From assembly GCA_031213475.1 (NCBI GenBank), contig JARUPZ010000019.1, forward strand, positions 10,446,698 to 10,510,697: a stretch of 64,000 nucleotides of DNA, given 5' to 3'. The stretch comes from Nereocystis luetkeana. Taxonomy: Eukaryota > Sar > Phaeophyceae > Laminariales > Laminariaceae. The position numbers and the translations under genes were made by a program. Of the stretch, positions 22,201 through 36,000 are shown in pieces; position 1 is the first letter of the stretch, and each line of letters starts with the position of its first letter. The notes under the pieces were generated by a model. It did not search any database. It had not been told where the DNA came from and worked only from the letters and a program-made list of their open reading frames with translations.

Positions 22201-25200
22201 TCATTTCAACCGTGTCGACTGCCCACTCGTTGCGTGCACGTTGGCTTCGCTCAGTTCGAGGGAGACGTCCTTTTCGAGAACAACAAGCACACCAACGTAA
22301 GCAAGCCCCGCGGAAGGCACGAAGCTCACATCATATCTGTATATATAACAACAGAGCACTGAGGCGAATGCGGTTGGGCTGGGACGCCCGTCCTGATTGT
22401 GGTAATGACATTCATTGCGCGCGAGGGACACGTCCGGTGGGGTCCACGTTAGATGGTTTCATACCGCACATGTATACATGTACATGATTCTATAAATAGA
22501 GTTGATAAGCCGCGTTCGGGTTTCCGATGGGTGAGGTCTGTATTGAGGATCATTGACGCGACCTGTCACTAAAGCGCGCAAAGGCGCCGTTATAGGCTGG
22601 TGTATATAGCGTGTAGGGATACATGACCAACACATTGTTCTTCGTGTTGTTCTACCCCCGATAGTTCCCGAAGGGAAATGGAAGTGGAGGTGGCCTATTC
22701 ATCGACCGGAGTTTGGTGCAATTCAAGGGCGCCGCATCCTTCATCAACAACGAGGTCGCGGAAAAATTCCAGTCTGGGGGCAGAGGTGCCGGCCTGTACT
22801 CCAACGCGCAAGTCGACGAACCGATGGTTTTTTCGGGTCCAGTTCTATTTAAGGGCAACCGAGGACTGGTGAGTGAGGACCGCCAAAATAAAATGAAGGG
22901 CGTGAGGGAAATCGGACCGGGTGCTTAGTTCACAGTCCGCAGCACTGTGCTACGGCGGATAAGCCCCCGCAGAAAAGACCGTCGCGTGCGGTACGATTGC
23001 CATATTTGGTGGCAGCTCACGGATACCAAAGCACCTAAAACGTCATGCCAAGGGTTGTGAGGTGGTTGGAGGTATCTGCGCTAGCGGTGCATTCATACCG
23101 GGGCGGTTGCTTTGCAGGCCCGCAGCAATCTACAGAATACTTGGTGTACCGTAGTTGGATCTCGTACGGTGCAGCGTAGCTGCCATCGACTTCCATCCTC
23201 GACTCGGTCGAGCCACAACGAACCTAGAAGGTGTTGTTGCGGAGCTGGATCATGTGGCATTATCTGTAATGGCGTTTGAGCACCTGGTGGTGTTCTTTCT
23301 TACAGGCCTTGCGCTGCGTTTCGGGAGGCGCCGGGCAGGCGTCGTGGAGACCCGTTTTGCCGGAAACGTATTCGTGCTGGGAGACATGCGAGTCGGGCGC
23401 ATACTGATGCGTCTGAGGATTCGTCCCCACTCGAGAAGCTGATTAATAACTCGTACGAGCAAGAGCTTTCAAAACCTGGCGTTGTCAAGAAACCAAAGTG
23501 ACAAATGACAGTGCTGTCGCACGACCGGTTGTACTGACGATAGCGCTACGGCAAGAGTGACGCGGAAAGCTGCCGAAGCTCTGCGCCATTGCAGCAACCA
23601 TCTACCGACCTTGAGAGCAGAGATCGGGGCTTGAGCCCATGCACTGTAGGCATGTGGTGGATGATATTAAAACCGTAAGTACCGTATGTGCGTTTGAGAC
23701 CCAACAGTATTGGGTGGCCCCTCACCCAAAGTAATCATGTCAAAGAAAAACGTGCGTGCTGCAGAGTGTTGTAGCATGTGTTAGAGTTGCCCTGCCGTAT
23801 CACGCCTCAATATTGTCCCCAGACAGGTATTCCTTGCGCAGGGTAATATCGTGTTCACTGGGCTGTTCGAAATTACCGTGTAATTACTGGGCTGGTAGGA
23901 AAAAACTGGGTATTTGCGGGGATAGTAGGGGATCATTCGGTGGCTAATGAACATATAACTTTGTAACTAACTACGTAAATGACAAATTCCATTACAGCGA
24001 TATCGGGTAGTTCTTCAGTTCGGGAGCGTCTTCAATCAGATCTCAATGCTGCATGGTCCTGACCCATCGTTCCCCTTGTTTTATTGCATCGACAGCAAGG
24101 GGCGTTGGCGCTGCACGGGTCTCAAAAGGTTATTTTCGAGTCCCACGTGACGTTCGAGGACAATGTCATGGAGGTCAGTCACCGGATACTGCGGTAGGAT
24201 CCTTTGCACGTGGTGTTATATGCATCCTATCATTCAAAATTCGTCTCTCTTAAGAATGGACTCAGATGGAAGCTGTCGATACCGCGTCAAACATTGGGAA
24301 CGGGAGGAAAGTATGAGCATCGGCATCAGCTTATGAGCGAGGGACAACGCTGTCTCGTCAATGACCAATCGATACAAACACAACGCATTGAACAAAGCTT
24401 TTAGTACACATTGGGGTCCGTGGTTCATTGCCTCTTTTTTCACCTTGACCGTAAACTGGTGGCCGAAGAGGGCGCAAGCACAAATAGTTGGAAAATATTG
24501 CAAGGTGCTGCAGCGATCACGTACGGGTACGCGTCGTAATTTCATTCTTCTATCATACCCAATCAGTGCCAATTTCGAATGCGAAGCGCAGAAACGATTG
24601 AAACGGATACCGACTGCTTTAGGCAGAGGAACAGTTCGAAAGTGCGTGAGATTGTCTGCGAATAGGGCCTAACCTCCCGTCAAGCTAATCTTGGTAGTAT
24701 GGTAGGCCGCTCGCTCCATCCCGTGACCTCGTCCTACGGGGAGCCCGTTCAACCGGTTGCACGTTCTATGTTAACGAACGAAGGTAGTTTAGACCGCGAG
24801 CTAATCGGTGTAGCACGACACGAAGGGGTGTATTTACTACACGGGGGGTTTGGTTCATAATTGCGTTGCACGTTATGGACCCTCGCCCTACTGTAGACAC
24901 CACGTTTACGCGTCCGCACTGTGCATGCGCCCCCACACCCACACCACTACTTTGACACACCTTCTACCGCTCCTCTCTGTGAAACGGGATAACTCTGAGA
25001 GATACTCTTTCCAAAGGCGGATCGATGATCAGGCGATGGTTACAGGTCGAAATTGCTCGAATATCGCCGCGATTTCCCGTTGCAAAACGCCCGTAGTCTG
25101 CGCATTACCGCAACCTCCTTGTACGAGGACTGTGATGCCCCGCAAATTCCGTCAAACGATCTCCCCCCCTCCTGCAACATGATATCGTGGGCGAATCTCC

Positions 25201-28200
25201 GTGGGATAATCACGGCAGCCCACACTGGATGTCGACGGGTCCGAGGGCGGAGGGATGCATGTGATGTCACACAACGACGTGGAGTTCCAAGCAGGCGTTA
25301 CTGCTACGGGAAACTCGGCTAGACAAGGCGGTGCCTTTTATTTCGACGAGTAAGTGCGATATATAACGTACCAGGTAAGCAGGCATACCATATAGTTTCC
25401 CTCGCTAAAAGCGTTTAGCGGGATATTGCTGACCAACGGGATGACTACATAACTGACGGTTCATTTATGGTCTGTGGTTCAAAGAAGGCTGGACCCACCA
25501 TTAATACCCTGAAAGCCAAACGATTGAGAGTGGCGGTCACTTCCATGTTTGGACATGGGGGACGTATAGCGTTAACTCTCGTATATTGTAACCGTTTGGT
25601 GGGCGCCGAGTATGGTCATCTTTATTTCATCGTTGGCACATATTCGTTGCCATCATGTCAACCCTAACCCCTTCTTTCCCCGTGTATGACGCATGCTTGT
25701 CTGTTCTTCGTCTACACCTTCGGCGTGTATAATTAATCGTAGCGAGTTGAACATCACCATGTCCGGGCCTGTCACCATCACTGATAACACGGCCCAATTT
25801 GGCGGCGCCGTTTGGACTCAAGCGGAAAGGCTGACGCTTCCTGTGGACGCTGACGTCTCGAGCAACACGGCGACAATCGAGGTGAGGTTAGGACTGTATG
25901 AAGTGCAGAAACTTTCCCTCACTTGTTTAGTTTCCGTCTTCACTTGTGGGAAAAGCAAAGCAACGGCTGCTATACGTTTAGTTTCATCGATTATTCGCTG
26001 TGATATACCTGGTACACAGTAATGCGGCACTCCGCTCAATGTTCTAGCGTTCAGCATGCGGGTAGAAAGTTGTGTCAACGGAAAAGGAAAAAAAAACAAC
26101 TGTTTTTCGCTTCGCCCGTTATCACCAGCCCAAACCACGGGGTTGTGTAACCTCTGCAAAGGGCGCCCTTTCGAGTTGTAGATGATATCTGTTGCTCCGA
26201 ACCCAAATGCGGCTAAAGACTCTAGACTGATACTTGAATGTATGGCATGATAATGTATCGAGCCCGAACCGATGCCGCCCGATGGGTCTCGACTTGATGT
26301 CGACATCAGTGTCCTGGAATCCAGTACCTGTCCAGCCCGTACGCGGACACCGTCGTGGTTGAATTCACGGACGGTGTGACCTACAACACCGTCAGCGAAG
26401 AGCTGTGCTACCTGGGCTCGCAGGCCACCGCTACGCCTGTTGACTTGGTGGAAAACTTCGACTGCGAGAGCTACGTGGAGACAGCTCCCAGGACGGACGA
26501 CTTCCCTTATTTGGTTATAGACACCATGGAGACCAAAACATGGAACCTCGGAACTTCCGTTACCGGTGGTTTATCGTGCCCCGAACAGCTGGTGAGCTTG
26601 TGCTTCCTAGTGGCGTATGTTGAGTGTGTGTTGAATGTTCAGGCCTTCGTTCGCGGATATAGCTCTCTTGTTTGGCGTCCTTGGTCTGCTTTGTTCCACT
26701 GGCTACTCTATGTCCCCTCTTCAACTTTATTTCGATATGTTTTCAGCGATAACGAAGCACGTAGGTTGAAACAACTTCCAACCCGTTTTTTGCTGTGACG
26801 GTATAAACCGGCTTTATTGCTACAAGCTACAAGCTACACAGTCGGCGTGCGACTGTGGCCCATCATAACCCATCCGTGCGTCTCCCTTAGGCACTCATTT
26901 CGCTAGCGCTTGCATCGCAGCAGCCCTGAAAGCCGCCACGTGGCCTGCGTGCAGCGCATTGTCACTTGTGTAGACCCTTGTGAGTGTTTCTCATTGCAGG
27001 GGTGTCGTGGGAGGTGAGTCGTGCAGGACAGGCAATGCGCGTGGATGGCTCCGTGTGAAGCAAAGACTGGGGCAAGCGACTGCGTTGGTCTCGTTCTACT
27101 GATTACATACACTTAGGATAAAGGAACATGCATTGCGTACTTCTTGCAATGCTCGCCCTGCCTTGATTGTCTCTAGCCTGAAATGATCTCGCAGTTACCG
27201 TGAAACCGCTGTGTCTCTTGGACAAACCTTAGGGTAGAAAGAAGTACATAGTATCGAATGCATCGTCAGGAGTAGGGATGCAACAGACACCCTGGTAAGA
27301 CAAATCTAGTCCAAAGATAGGCTTGAGAGAACCCGTCAATGAGAACATCATCCGTCAATGAATTTGTTGCGAATTCCACCTCGGCTTTATCGCCCTGCAC
27401 CTCTATGTATGCCCCTCGCGGCTAGACATCATCAGCCAACGGCCAGCAGAGACATCGCGGAAGATTCTAGGGGCAGGGTCCTGCCGCGTCTCCTGCCTCC
27501 TTGGTGCCCACGTGCATATTTGCTGTGCATCAGGAGGGTTTTCCTTCTCAAGTGGGATATCGTACCCGAGATACGTCGTTTTGATTACACTTGTTCTCCA
27601 CCCTCACCTTGCTTCAGATAATTTACGTTACTGGTGGTGAGGAACTGACGATTATTTCTACGGCTGCGTCGGCGAAAATGGAGAACGTTCGTATTGAAGT
27701 CGTGGCCTACACCAAGCTTATTCTCGACGTTCCCGACTTCACTGTAACTGGCATCGTTCAATCGGTGAGAGTCCTTCTGATTTAGGTAGGGTTAGTTTTA
27801 CAACTGACCGAGATAGGGTTAGTTTCACAACCGCAACCAACCACGTTCAGCGCACCACCTGCTAAAAACGTGAAAAGGGTCGTTTTCGCAGTGGGCTAGG
27901 CCCTGCTGCTATAAAACTTCGAGTCGGTACGGGCCTAAAGACTGCGAGAGCTTTTGCGATTTTTTTTTCTGAAAATAGTTATTTGCCTTGAGCAGAGAAC
28001 ATGTTAAACAAAGCATAGAGATTCACCAATACCACTCGCGACGTACGTACTCCGTCTATGTGTTTATGGTGCCCCGCGGGTTGCTCGCGTTTGGCTCATC
28101 GAACGTACGTCCTCACCACGATAGTTTGACACACGTGTGTTTTTGCATTCCGGTGGAATTACCATTCTGTCTCACCCGCTAAGGTCGGACACCCGTCGTC

Positions 28201-30361
28201 TCATTCAATGGGCGCCTCGTTCGAATACATAGGGCAGGCTAGTGGTGAAGGTCGCGTCACACAATTATTGTGTTTCGTCTTAGTCTACATTCAACCTTTA
28301 CCAGCCGGTTTGAGGCTCTTCTTCTCTGTCGCGCTTCACCTGGAGACGACATACACACGACGGTTACTTTCGCGTGCCGTTGCACGAGCCATCCTCCCGT
28401 GCGGCAACGCGCGTGCTCCTAGTCCCTCACGATCAATGCCGTGTACTTACTAACGTCTTATACACAATTCACGCATAATGTCCGCAATGTGTGCCATCGA
28501 TCCTTGTCGCAGCAACGAGGCGGGGCTATCGTTGTTGGCGCCGGCAGCAGCATGGATGTCATGGAGGCCATCACCTTTATGGGCAACACAGTGGCTTATG
28601 AAAGCTTGGGGATATGGGTGAGAATTGAATGCGTCGCCGTATAGTAGTACAGCATCATGCAGCATGGGTCTCGCCCTAAAAGCATTCCTCACCTCATGTT
28701 TCAGCGACGTTAGCTTGTGACTCTATTTCTTCACTCGAAAACCAGAGTACATAATAATGCACTGACGTACACGCTGGTTCAAGCTAAACCGAGTCGTTTG
28801 CATCCGGCTCACGGAGTTCAAGCCGTGTGTTTAAGATCGACCTTGCCCACGTGTTCTATGACGCCTTCCTGCAAAACCATGTTTATTTTTACTTAATAGT
28901 TTTGCCACTAATGAAAGATTGGGCAGGAGTTCATAAAGCACGTATGCATAAAATCAGGCTGTTGTTCGTATCTCTTAAACAACCTGAATTTTGCTACCGA
29001 TGTGCGGCGTGCGGTACAAGTGCAAACTGTACGGCGGCCCCTCGCAATCACTGAGTTGCAGTACGTTATATACCGAATTGGGTTTTTGAAACTTTCTAGT
29101 TAATCATCCACCTCGGTTGTTATTGGACTATACGTGCGAGACGTATTACATTTTTTCCTTGGAGTACTCGACGCCGTCTCCAATGGATCCGCAAACGCCG
29201 TTTTCAAGATGATACTATAAATCAAATTCATGAATACAAGCAAAGGGGAGCATCGAAAGTGTAGCCCACAACAATAGCGTCCGTTCTAAACCAATTAGGG
29301 AAGTTTCAATCACTTGCAGGAGAGATAACAGGGAAACCGTCCTCGAGCGTTTCTGGAATGGAGACTTGCGACCAACAGAACTCGCCGTCGCCTTGTTTCT
29401 GCGATATTTTTAATGTATTCGGTTCCAGCATCTTCCCTACCCAAATTTGAAGAATTCGCCGGCCACGTTTTTTTGTTCAGTGCCAGCGCCAGTACAACTT
29501 CAGTGTAAAGTGCACCAGGTACACAGTGTGTAACGCTCGAACAGATTTCCCAGCTCAGGCAATGAATGGCGGAGTTACCATAGCATTTCTTATTTTCCCA
29601 CGCCATCTACCAGGTATTCTCCTGGTCCTTCTCCTCCGGCTCCCTCCGTTTTGTAACTCAGATCCGAGGTCACATAGTAGTAGCAGGCGTTTCTCCCGCC
29701 TCCCCGTTCCGGTACGTACCTCCTGTTTGATCGAGCTCAGCACTTTCCCCCCTGATCAACTCACGTCGAATTGTGCCAACACACGCTAGAGGCGTTCTAC
29801 ATATCATACTTTTTCGCAGAAACACCATCCTGTGTGGCAGGGTTCGAAATATCGGTCCTGAAAGGAGTTGCGAGATTCCACCACTAGACTACCGCGGGTG
29901 CTTAGATGGGACCCGCCGGTATTATACGGGCGACGTTTCCCCCGCTATTCGACAAACTTCGACCTATAAATAGCGGGGCGTAACTGCTGCCGCCTCTGTA
30001 TCGCCTTCCTTCCTTCTTTTCTTCTTTCCTTCTTTTCTTCTTTCCTTCTTTCCTTCTTTCCTTCTTTCCTTCTTTCTGTCAATTGTTCGCATTCCGTGGA
30101 CCACAACACATCCATCCGTGTTCTCGTGCGTTTGTCGGGGTGAGTCTGGTGATTCGACGTGGTTACCTACGCACCCACCCCTCTACCCCGATCGACGTGC
30201 TCGCGGTAAAGGTTCTCCGATTGGCGGTGATTTGGGTAGGCTTGTACGTAAGAAGAGACACGGAGTGACGCCCCCCCGCGAATGAAGTAACTCGCAAAAC
30301 GAGGTATCTTGCAGAGATACATAGGCGTGTATGTATCGGGGGCTGGGTAAATATATATATA

Positions 30362-30405
<44 letters not shown>

Positions 30406-33031
30406 GATAGACGCGAGAAGGCCGCAGCTATTCCTTCGGTGACGGCGTCGCATGCAGGTCAGCATGCCCCACGTCGGGCTTGTGCGAGTTCGAGGTTCTT
30501 GCTGCGAGCGTGACCAGACGCAAACGGAGTCGCCGGGTTTGTCAGTCAAACCAGGAGTCTTATGTCTATTATATATAGTTCTTCAACCTGCACAACCCTC
30601 CATATTTATTATTCCGGACGGGGAAAGGGGAGCAGGATTCCCAGAGCTAGATCGGAGGAGTCGAACGGTACTGTTTTATTCGGAGTCTTCGAACCCGGCT
30701 GATTACATGTTAGGGAGCGAGAGACGGTGAAAATGTGTGGTGAAGACACCCGGGAGGTTGCAGGAGGCTGTGACGCATGTGTTTCGACAGAGGGCAGGAA
30801 TCTCTTTCTCCCCCGACCCAGAGAACGATACTGGCAATGATATTCTGAAGATGTACAAACACATCTTAAGCTCGTTCTTCATATATATCTCCAGCGAATC
30901 CCCAGCGAGAAACGCACTACCAGGTATACGCCTAAACAACGTCGTGTACTCAAACTGGGAAAGTAATGGAGTTACAGTTGCAATCCCCTACGACTACAAC
31001 GAATCACTTGAGGGTGTTTAGCCATTATTACTATTATTTCTTGTCTTTCTCACCCGTTGATGAACCAGTAGATTTCATGGTATATTTGTGATATTGGTGT
31101 GGCTTTCGTGTTACCCCTCAATAATAATAATTATATATAAGTCATACCGAAGGCTCGTGTTGGGCGGATACCAGCGAATGACTGGTATATTAGTATACCA
31201 GGTACGAGTATATATTATATTTTTCACTTGTAGAAATATCGGAAATTCAATGGCGGCTTTCATGGTAAACTCCAATAAAGATGGGATACCAAGGATGGTT
31301 GCTTAGTGGGGACCAGCGAATGCTCCGGGGTTACCGTGTGGTATGGACTCCCTTTTTTTAGCACCCCTCTTGCGTTTGCACGGTCGGGTGGATTGACAGC
31401 CTGAGCTTGGTGGACCTGCCGTCTTCTCCGAGGGCGACGTGAAGTTTTACGGAGAGGCCAAGTTCCTGGGCAATGGCCAGTACAGAGCGAGAGCCAACGG
31501 GGAGGAACCAAGCAATAGGCCTGGCGGCGCCGTATTGAACGCCGGCACGATGCAGGTACGTGCATCAGTGTTGCTAAATTGTCGAAAACAGCGATGTCAT
31601 GCCCACGCTTTGTCTACAGCTCACTGGTATGGTCGCCTTGTACTTTGCGATGGTGCTGACTTGGACGAGTGTGAGGGTTACAGGTGCTCACACGTCTTGA
31701 TACTCACGTTTTGCTCTGGACCGTGTGTCAAGTCGCCGATTGCTGCGCTGCCATGCTCAACCTCACCCATTCTCTTCACTACGCGGGTGGGCTACTGTAT
31801 CCTCTGCATCAAGATTCGAGCAGGACGTGTGTCACTGGCGTCGGCATCCCACGGTTTCACAGGGTTTAATGGTTGCATGGTTGTGGCGAGCTGTCTCACC
31901 CATTGATTCGCTCACGTGGTTTCTCCCTGAATCCACGGGGACACGTGAGTAAATGGCACGTTCCTCCGGGGCTATGGCTGCGGTATCGAAAACATGGGAG
32001 TCTCCTGCCCTATGCTGACCTCTGAGATCGTCGCTCAGCCGCCGTGAACCTTTGGTATCCTCCCCGTCGATGATTCACATGCTCTTGGTCGATACGAGAC
32101 GATCGAATGTGATACGAAGAACATCCTTCATTGAGATAAAGTCACAATCCTGCATTCCGTTCGACTACCTTGTTATCGGTGGGCTTCTTCTTCAGCGTAC
32201 GGACATTGCTCCAAAGGCCCTGTAAGAACGAGGACGGGGTCGTTATTTTCTCGACTCTCTAAGTGAGATATCCTTGTCATGAACCGTGGAATCATCGTCT
32301 TGTCCGCCTCATACCATTGATTTCGACTACTACAGTCAGAAAATCTCGAACGGCACAGCCATACCCTCTGGGTTAGGAAGACTTGTCTGTGCCCCTAAAC
32401 GTGACGTTTTTACCTTTTCTACGCTCGTTTTGCGGTGTTGCTCACCTGCGCTGATGTCATTTGATGTCATTTGATGAGCAGTTCATGAAGAAAGTCACAT
32501 TCAAAGACAACTTCAATCCCAACGGGGGCGAGGGTGGGGCGATCGCGAATTCCGGTGACCTAACGTTCAACGTCAGGAGCATTTTCCACAAGTAAGTAAG
32601 TGCACCTTCCTTACGTGCTCCTACCGCTGCCCTGCGCGTCCTCGAAAACCATTGTGTACAGCCACCGTCATTGCTTCCGACAGGCACGGTGTTGCACCAC
32701 CACGGTCGCGGGGTGCGTTGCTTCCCAGGGCAGAGGTCGTGAGTTTGTTGTGGGTCTGCCCGGGGTCCAATGAACGTGACAGTATCAACGTAACCACCTA
32801 CAGCAGTATATATATGCCGAATTTGCTATGTATGGTGTTACACCCAAATCCGGCCAAAAGAAAGAACGCTGTCCGCTACGTCTGACCTTCAATAGATCGT
32901 ATTTTATCGTGCCTCGCAAAACCTTTGAGGAAATTCACGCCTCTCGCCGTCGCTAACGGAAGTGAATAACTGCTCCTGTTTTTTGTTTCAGTTGTTTCAG
33001 TTGTTGTTGTTGTTGATGTTGTCGTTGCTGC

Positions 33032-33097
<66 letters not shown>

Positions 33098-36000
33098 CGT
33101 TGTTATTGTTGTTGTTGTGTGTTGTTGTTGATGTTGTTGTTGTTGCTGTTGATGTTGTTGTTGTTGAGGTCGTTGTTATTGTTGTTGTTGTTGTTGTGTG
33201 TTGTTGTTGTTGTTGTTGTTGTTGTGTGTTGTTGTTGCTGTTGTGTGTTGCTGTTGTTGATGTCGTTGGCGCAGCGGTATCGCCACAACCGTAATATTTT
33301 GAGATGTGCACGTCTGCAAAGGTTTGGCGACATCATACTCGATTTCCCCTAGCTCAAGGGGTTGCTTCCAGGGCGGTATATCACCGTGACTTACCCAACA
33401 AACAGACGATTGTTGCACGTGGTCCCTGACGTTCGCCATATATATTTCGCTGCTTGGACCAGCCATTTGCGTCGAACGACGAGGTAGTAAAAGGGTAAAG
33501 TTTAAGCCCGTGAGTACGGTTGGGTACATTGTCGAGGAAACATGCCTACCGTATATGCTACAATAATTGTATGAACAGTCAATAAACGGCGATTCTTGTA
33601 TGAACAGTCAACAAACGGCGATTCTTGAGTTTTTCTTCCCCTCGGAAGAAGATTAATTCGTGCGTGGTATGAATCGTTGGATGTTTGATCCATGGTGTTG
33701 TTACCCCCCCCCCCTAAACCTGAACACACGGTGACCAGCAACTCTGTCGCCGTGGCCTACTCGGACGACGGACAGCCGTACAATGGACGCGGAGGGGCGC
33801 TGAACAACTACGGGTCAGATGGGACGGTAGTGTTCAAGGGCTTGGCAGTTTTCAAGAACAATGTTGGCGAGATGGTGAGGAGACATACGTAAAACGTGGA
33901 ATGCTCTACCCGTGGCACCGATGGTATATGCGTCAATACATTTACAGACGTTCAACGCACCACGGCACGGCGCCCCTAACGTGATTGTTGAGGGAGTTTT
34001 GAAATAATTATTGCTTGGTTTTCCATGGCACAGCCTTATGGTACCTTCGGGTTGATTGCGGCAGAGGCCACTATTTAAGCCAACAATACCACCCACAAGG
34101 ATAGCATAGTTGCATCACCGGTGTCGCTCGATAATTATGGCTCCTTAGTGCGTGGGTATGATGACCACCATTGCCAACGCAAAGGAGGAGTCGTCAGCTG
34201 AGCATCATGTTTGCACTTTCCTCGCGTGCCCCATGCCCTGCACATCCCAGGGTGGCTGTGCCTTGTCCACGGAAGGCACCATCGATGGTGACGACGCTGC
34301 TGAGGGCGACAACAGGGTTACATTCGAGAAAAAAGCCAAGTTTAAGGACAACTTCTGCGACGTGAGTTTGTATTCTTACTTCGTTGCTGGTTCCGCTCGG
34401 AGGTTCAGCAATATGCGCTGTTCTTGCCTTGAATGTATCTATGAGATGCGTTCATACGATGGTTGAGGCGGAGGTTGCTCGTTTAACCCCTTTAGAACCG
34501 CAGTCCCGTTTTGGGGACAAACTGCTTGAAATTTGAGTGGTTTGTCCCCACATATGGGACTGCGGTTCTAAAAGGGTTAAAGTGCCGTCTGTACTGCCCC
34601 AACGATGGTCCTTGTTTGAGAGGCCTCATGAAAAAACGCTTCCTCCCGTGGTTTGTGACATCAGCACAACTGTGCCACTATTGTTTCGGAAGTCCTCTGT
34701 CAAAAACAAGTTTTTGCGGGGTGGCTTAAGCCATCAACACAACCATACCACAAGCCAGGTATTTCCTTTTACACTCCCGATTTGCTACAGCGGTAACACT
34801 ACCAATTTTTCAGAAGTAGATCATTAATTTTATTTATCCGAGGATTTATATGTTTATATATTGACAGGTGGAAACCACGTGGAAATCCCGTACTCTTATG
34901 TACTTAAGTTAATCGGCAGTTTTCCGACTTCAAGCACATCAAAATCCCGCCCCCATTCATCACTTTCACAGGTTTAACACCATCCCACTATTAAACACTG
35001 CAATTCGTTCATACCGCGTATTTCAAGACGTTACCTAGTTTTCGCATCCGCGGCGCACGACATCACCGTTTCCTCTCAAGTCATTAACGAAATCATTTTC
35101 ACCTTTACCCCAAAAAACTCTAATTAAATATTGGGCAATATTCTTTGTGTCATTGCAGTCTGTTTGTGGATACACATATATATGATCAGAAGAGGGAGGG
35201 GTGGATGGAATCAGTCAACTGCTGACTTGAGCTACGCGTAGTGTGGATGAAGAAATTCTGCCAAACGAGCTACACGATCTACACACATATTTTATGTATA
35301 TGTGTTGTCTCCAAGGGGAAAAAAAATATTTGACACTATTCCAAGGGGTTATTAATAGTAAATTAACTTCGTCCACCTCACGCCCTCCTGTGTGTATCTC
35401 AGCAATACCTCACGTCCAGTTTCAAGCAGATTGTGCCATAAACGAGGATGGAATTCTGATGGACATACACTACAAGCTACGTCGAAACACAGCACTGAGA
35501 CATCTACACACACACCCATATATATGTATATATATATATTATCTTTCGAAACGGTATGCACGGATACCTCCTCTGGGCCCACTTAAGAAGTGTAGCTACA
35601 CATAAAGTTTGGGGACAATTTACTTACTTGGAATTACTGTATAATAGTGTGGAATCCTTTCTGAAGCCGTAAACATAATATCGAATCTATTTGATTTTAT
35701 CACCGAAGCGCAAACCGTGTCGCCCGATAAATTCTATCGCGGCAGACATACAGGCCTCGCTCGTACCCCAGGACGAAGCATTCGTTGTGGATCACCGAAA
35801 GGATGCAACTTGATACTTGGTGTATGCGCTATTTTTGCGTTTCAATCGGCGTGCTCAATGTGGCAGGGAGACTATCCCACCATTTACGACAACGACGACT
35901 CCGACAGGGGGGGCGGGGCTCTGCTAGCAAGGCGTGCGTCCACCGTGGTGTTCAGCGACACCGCAGTTTTCAAGTGAGCTTGATGAAGGTTTGCTTAGGC

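Noticed and set aside
32962-33529. Leucine-, valine- and asparagine-rich proteins of 77-117 residues
   Set aside because: Translations of the GTT microsatellite.
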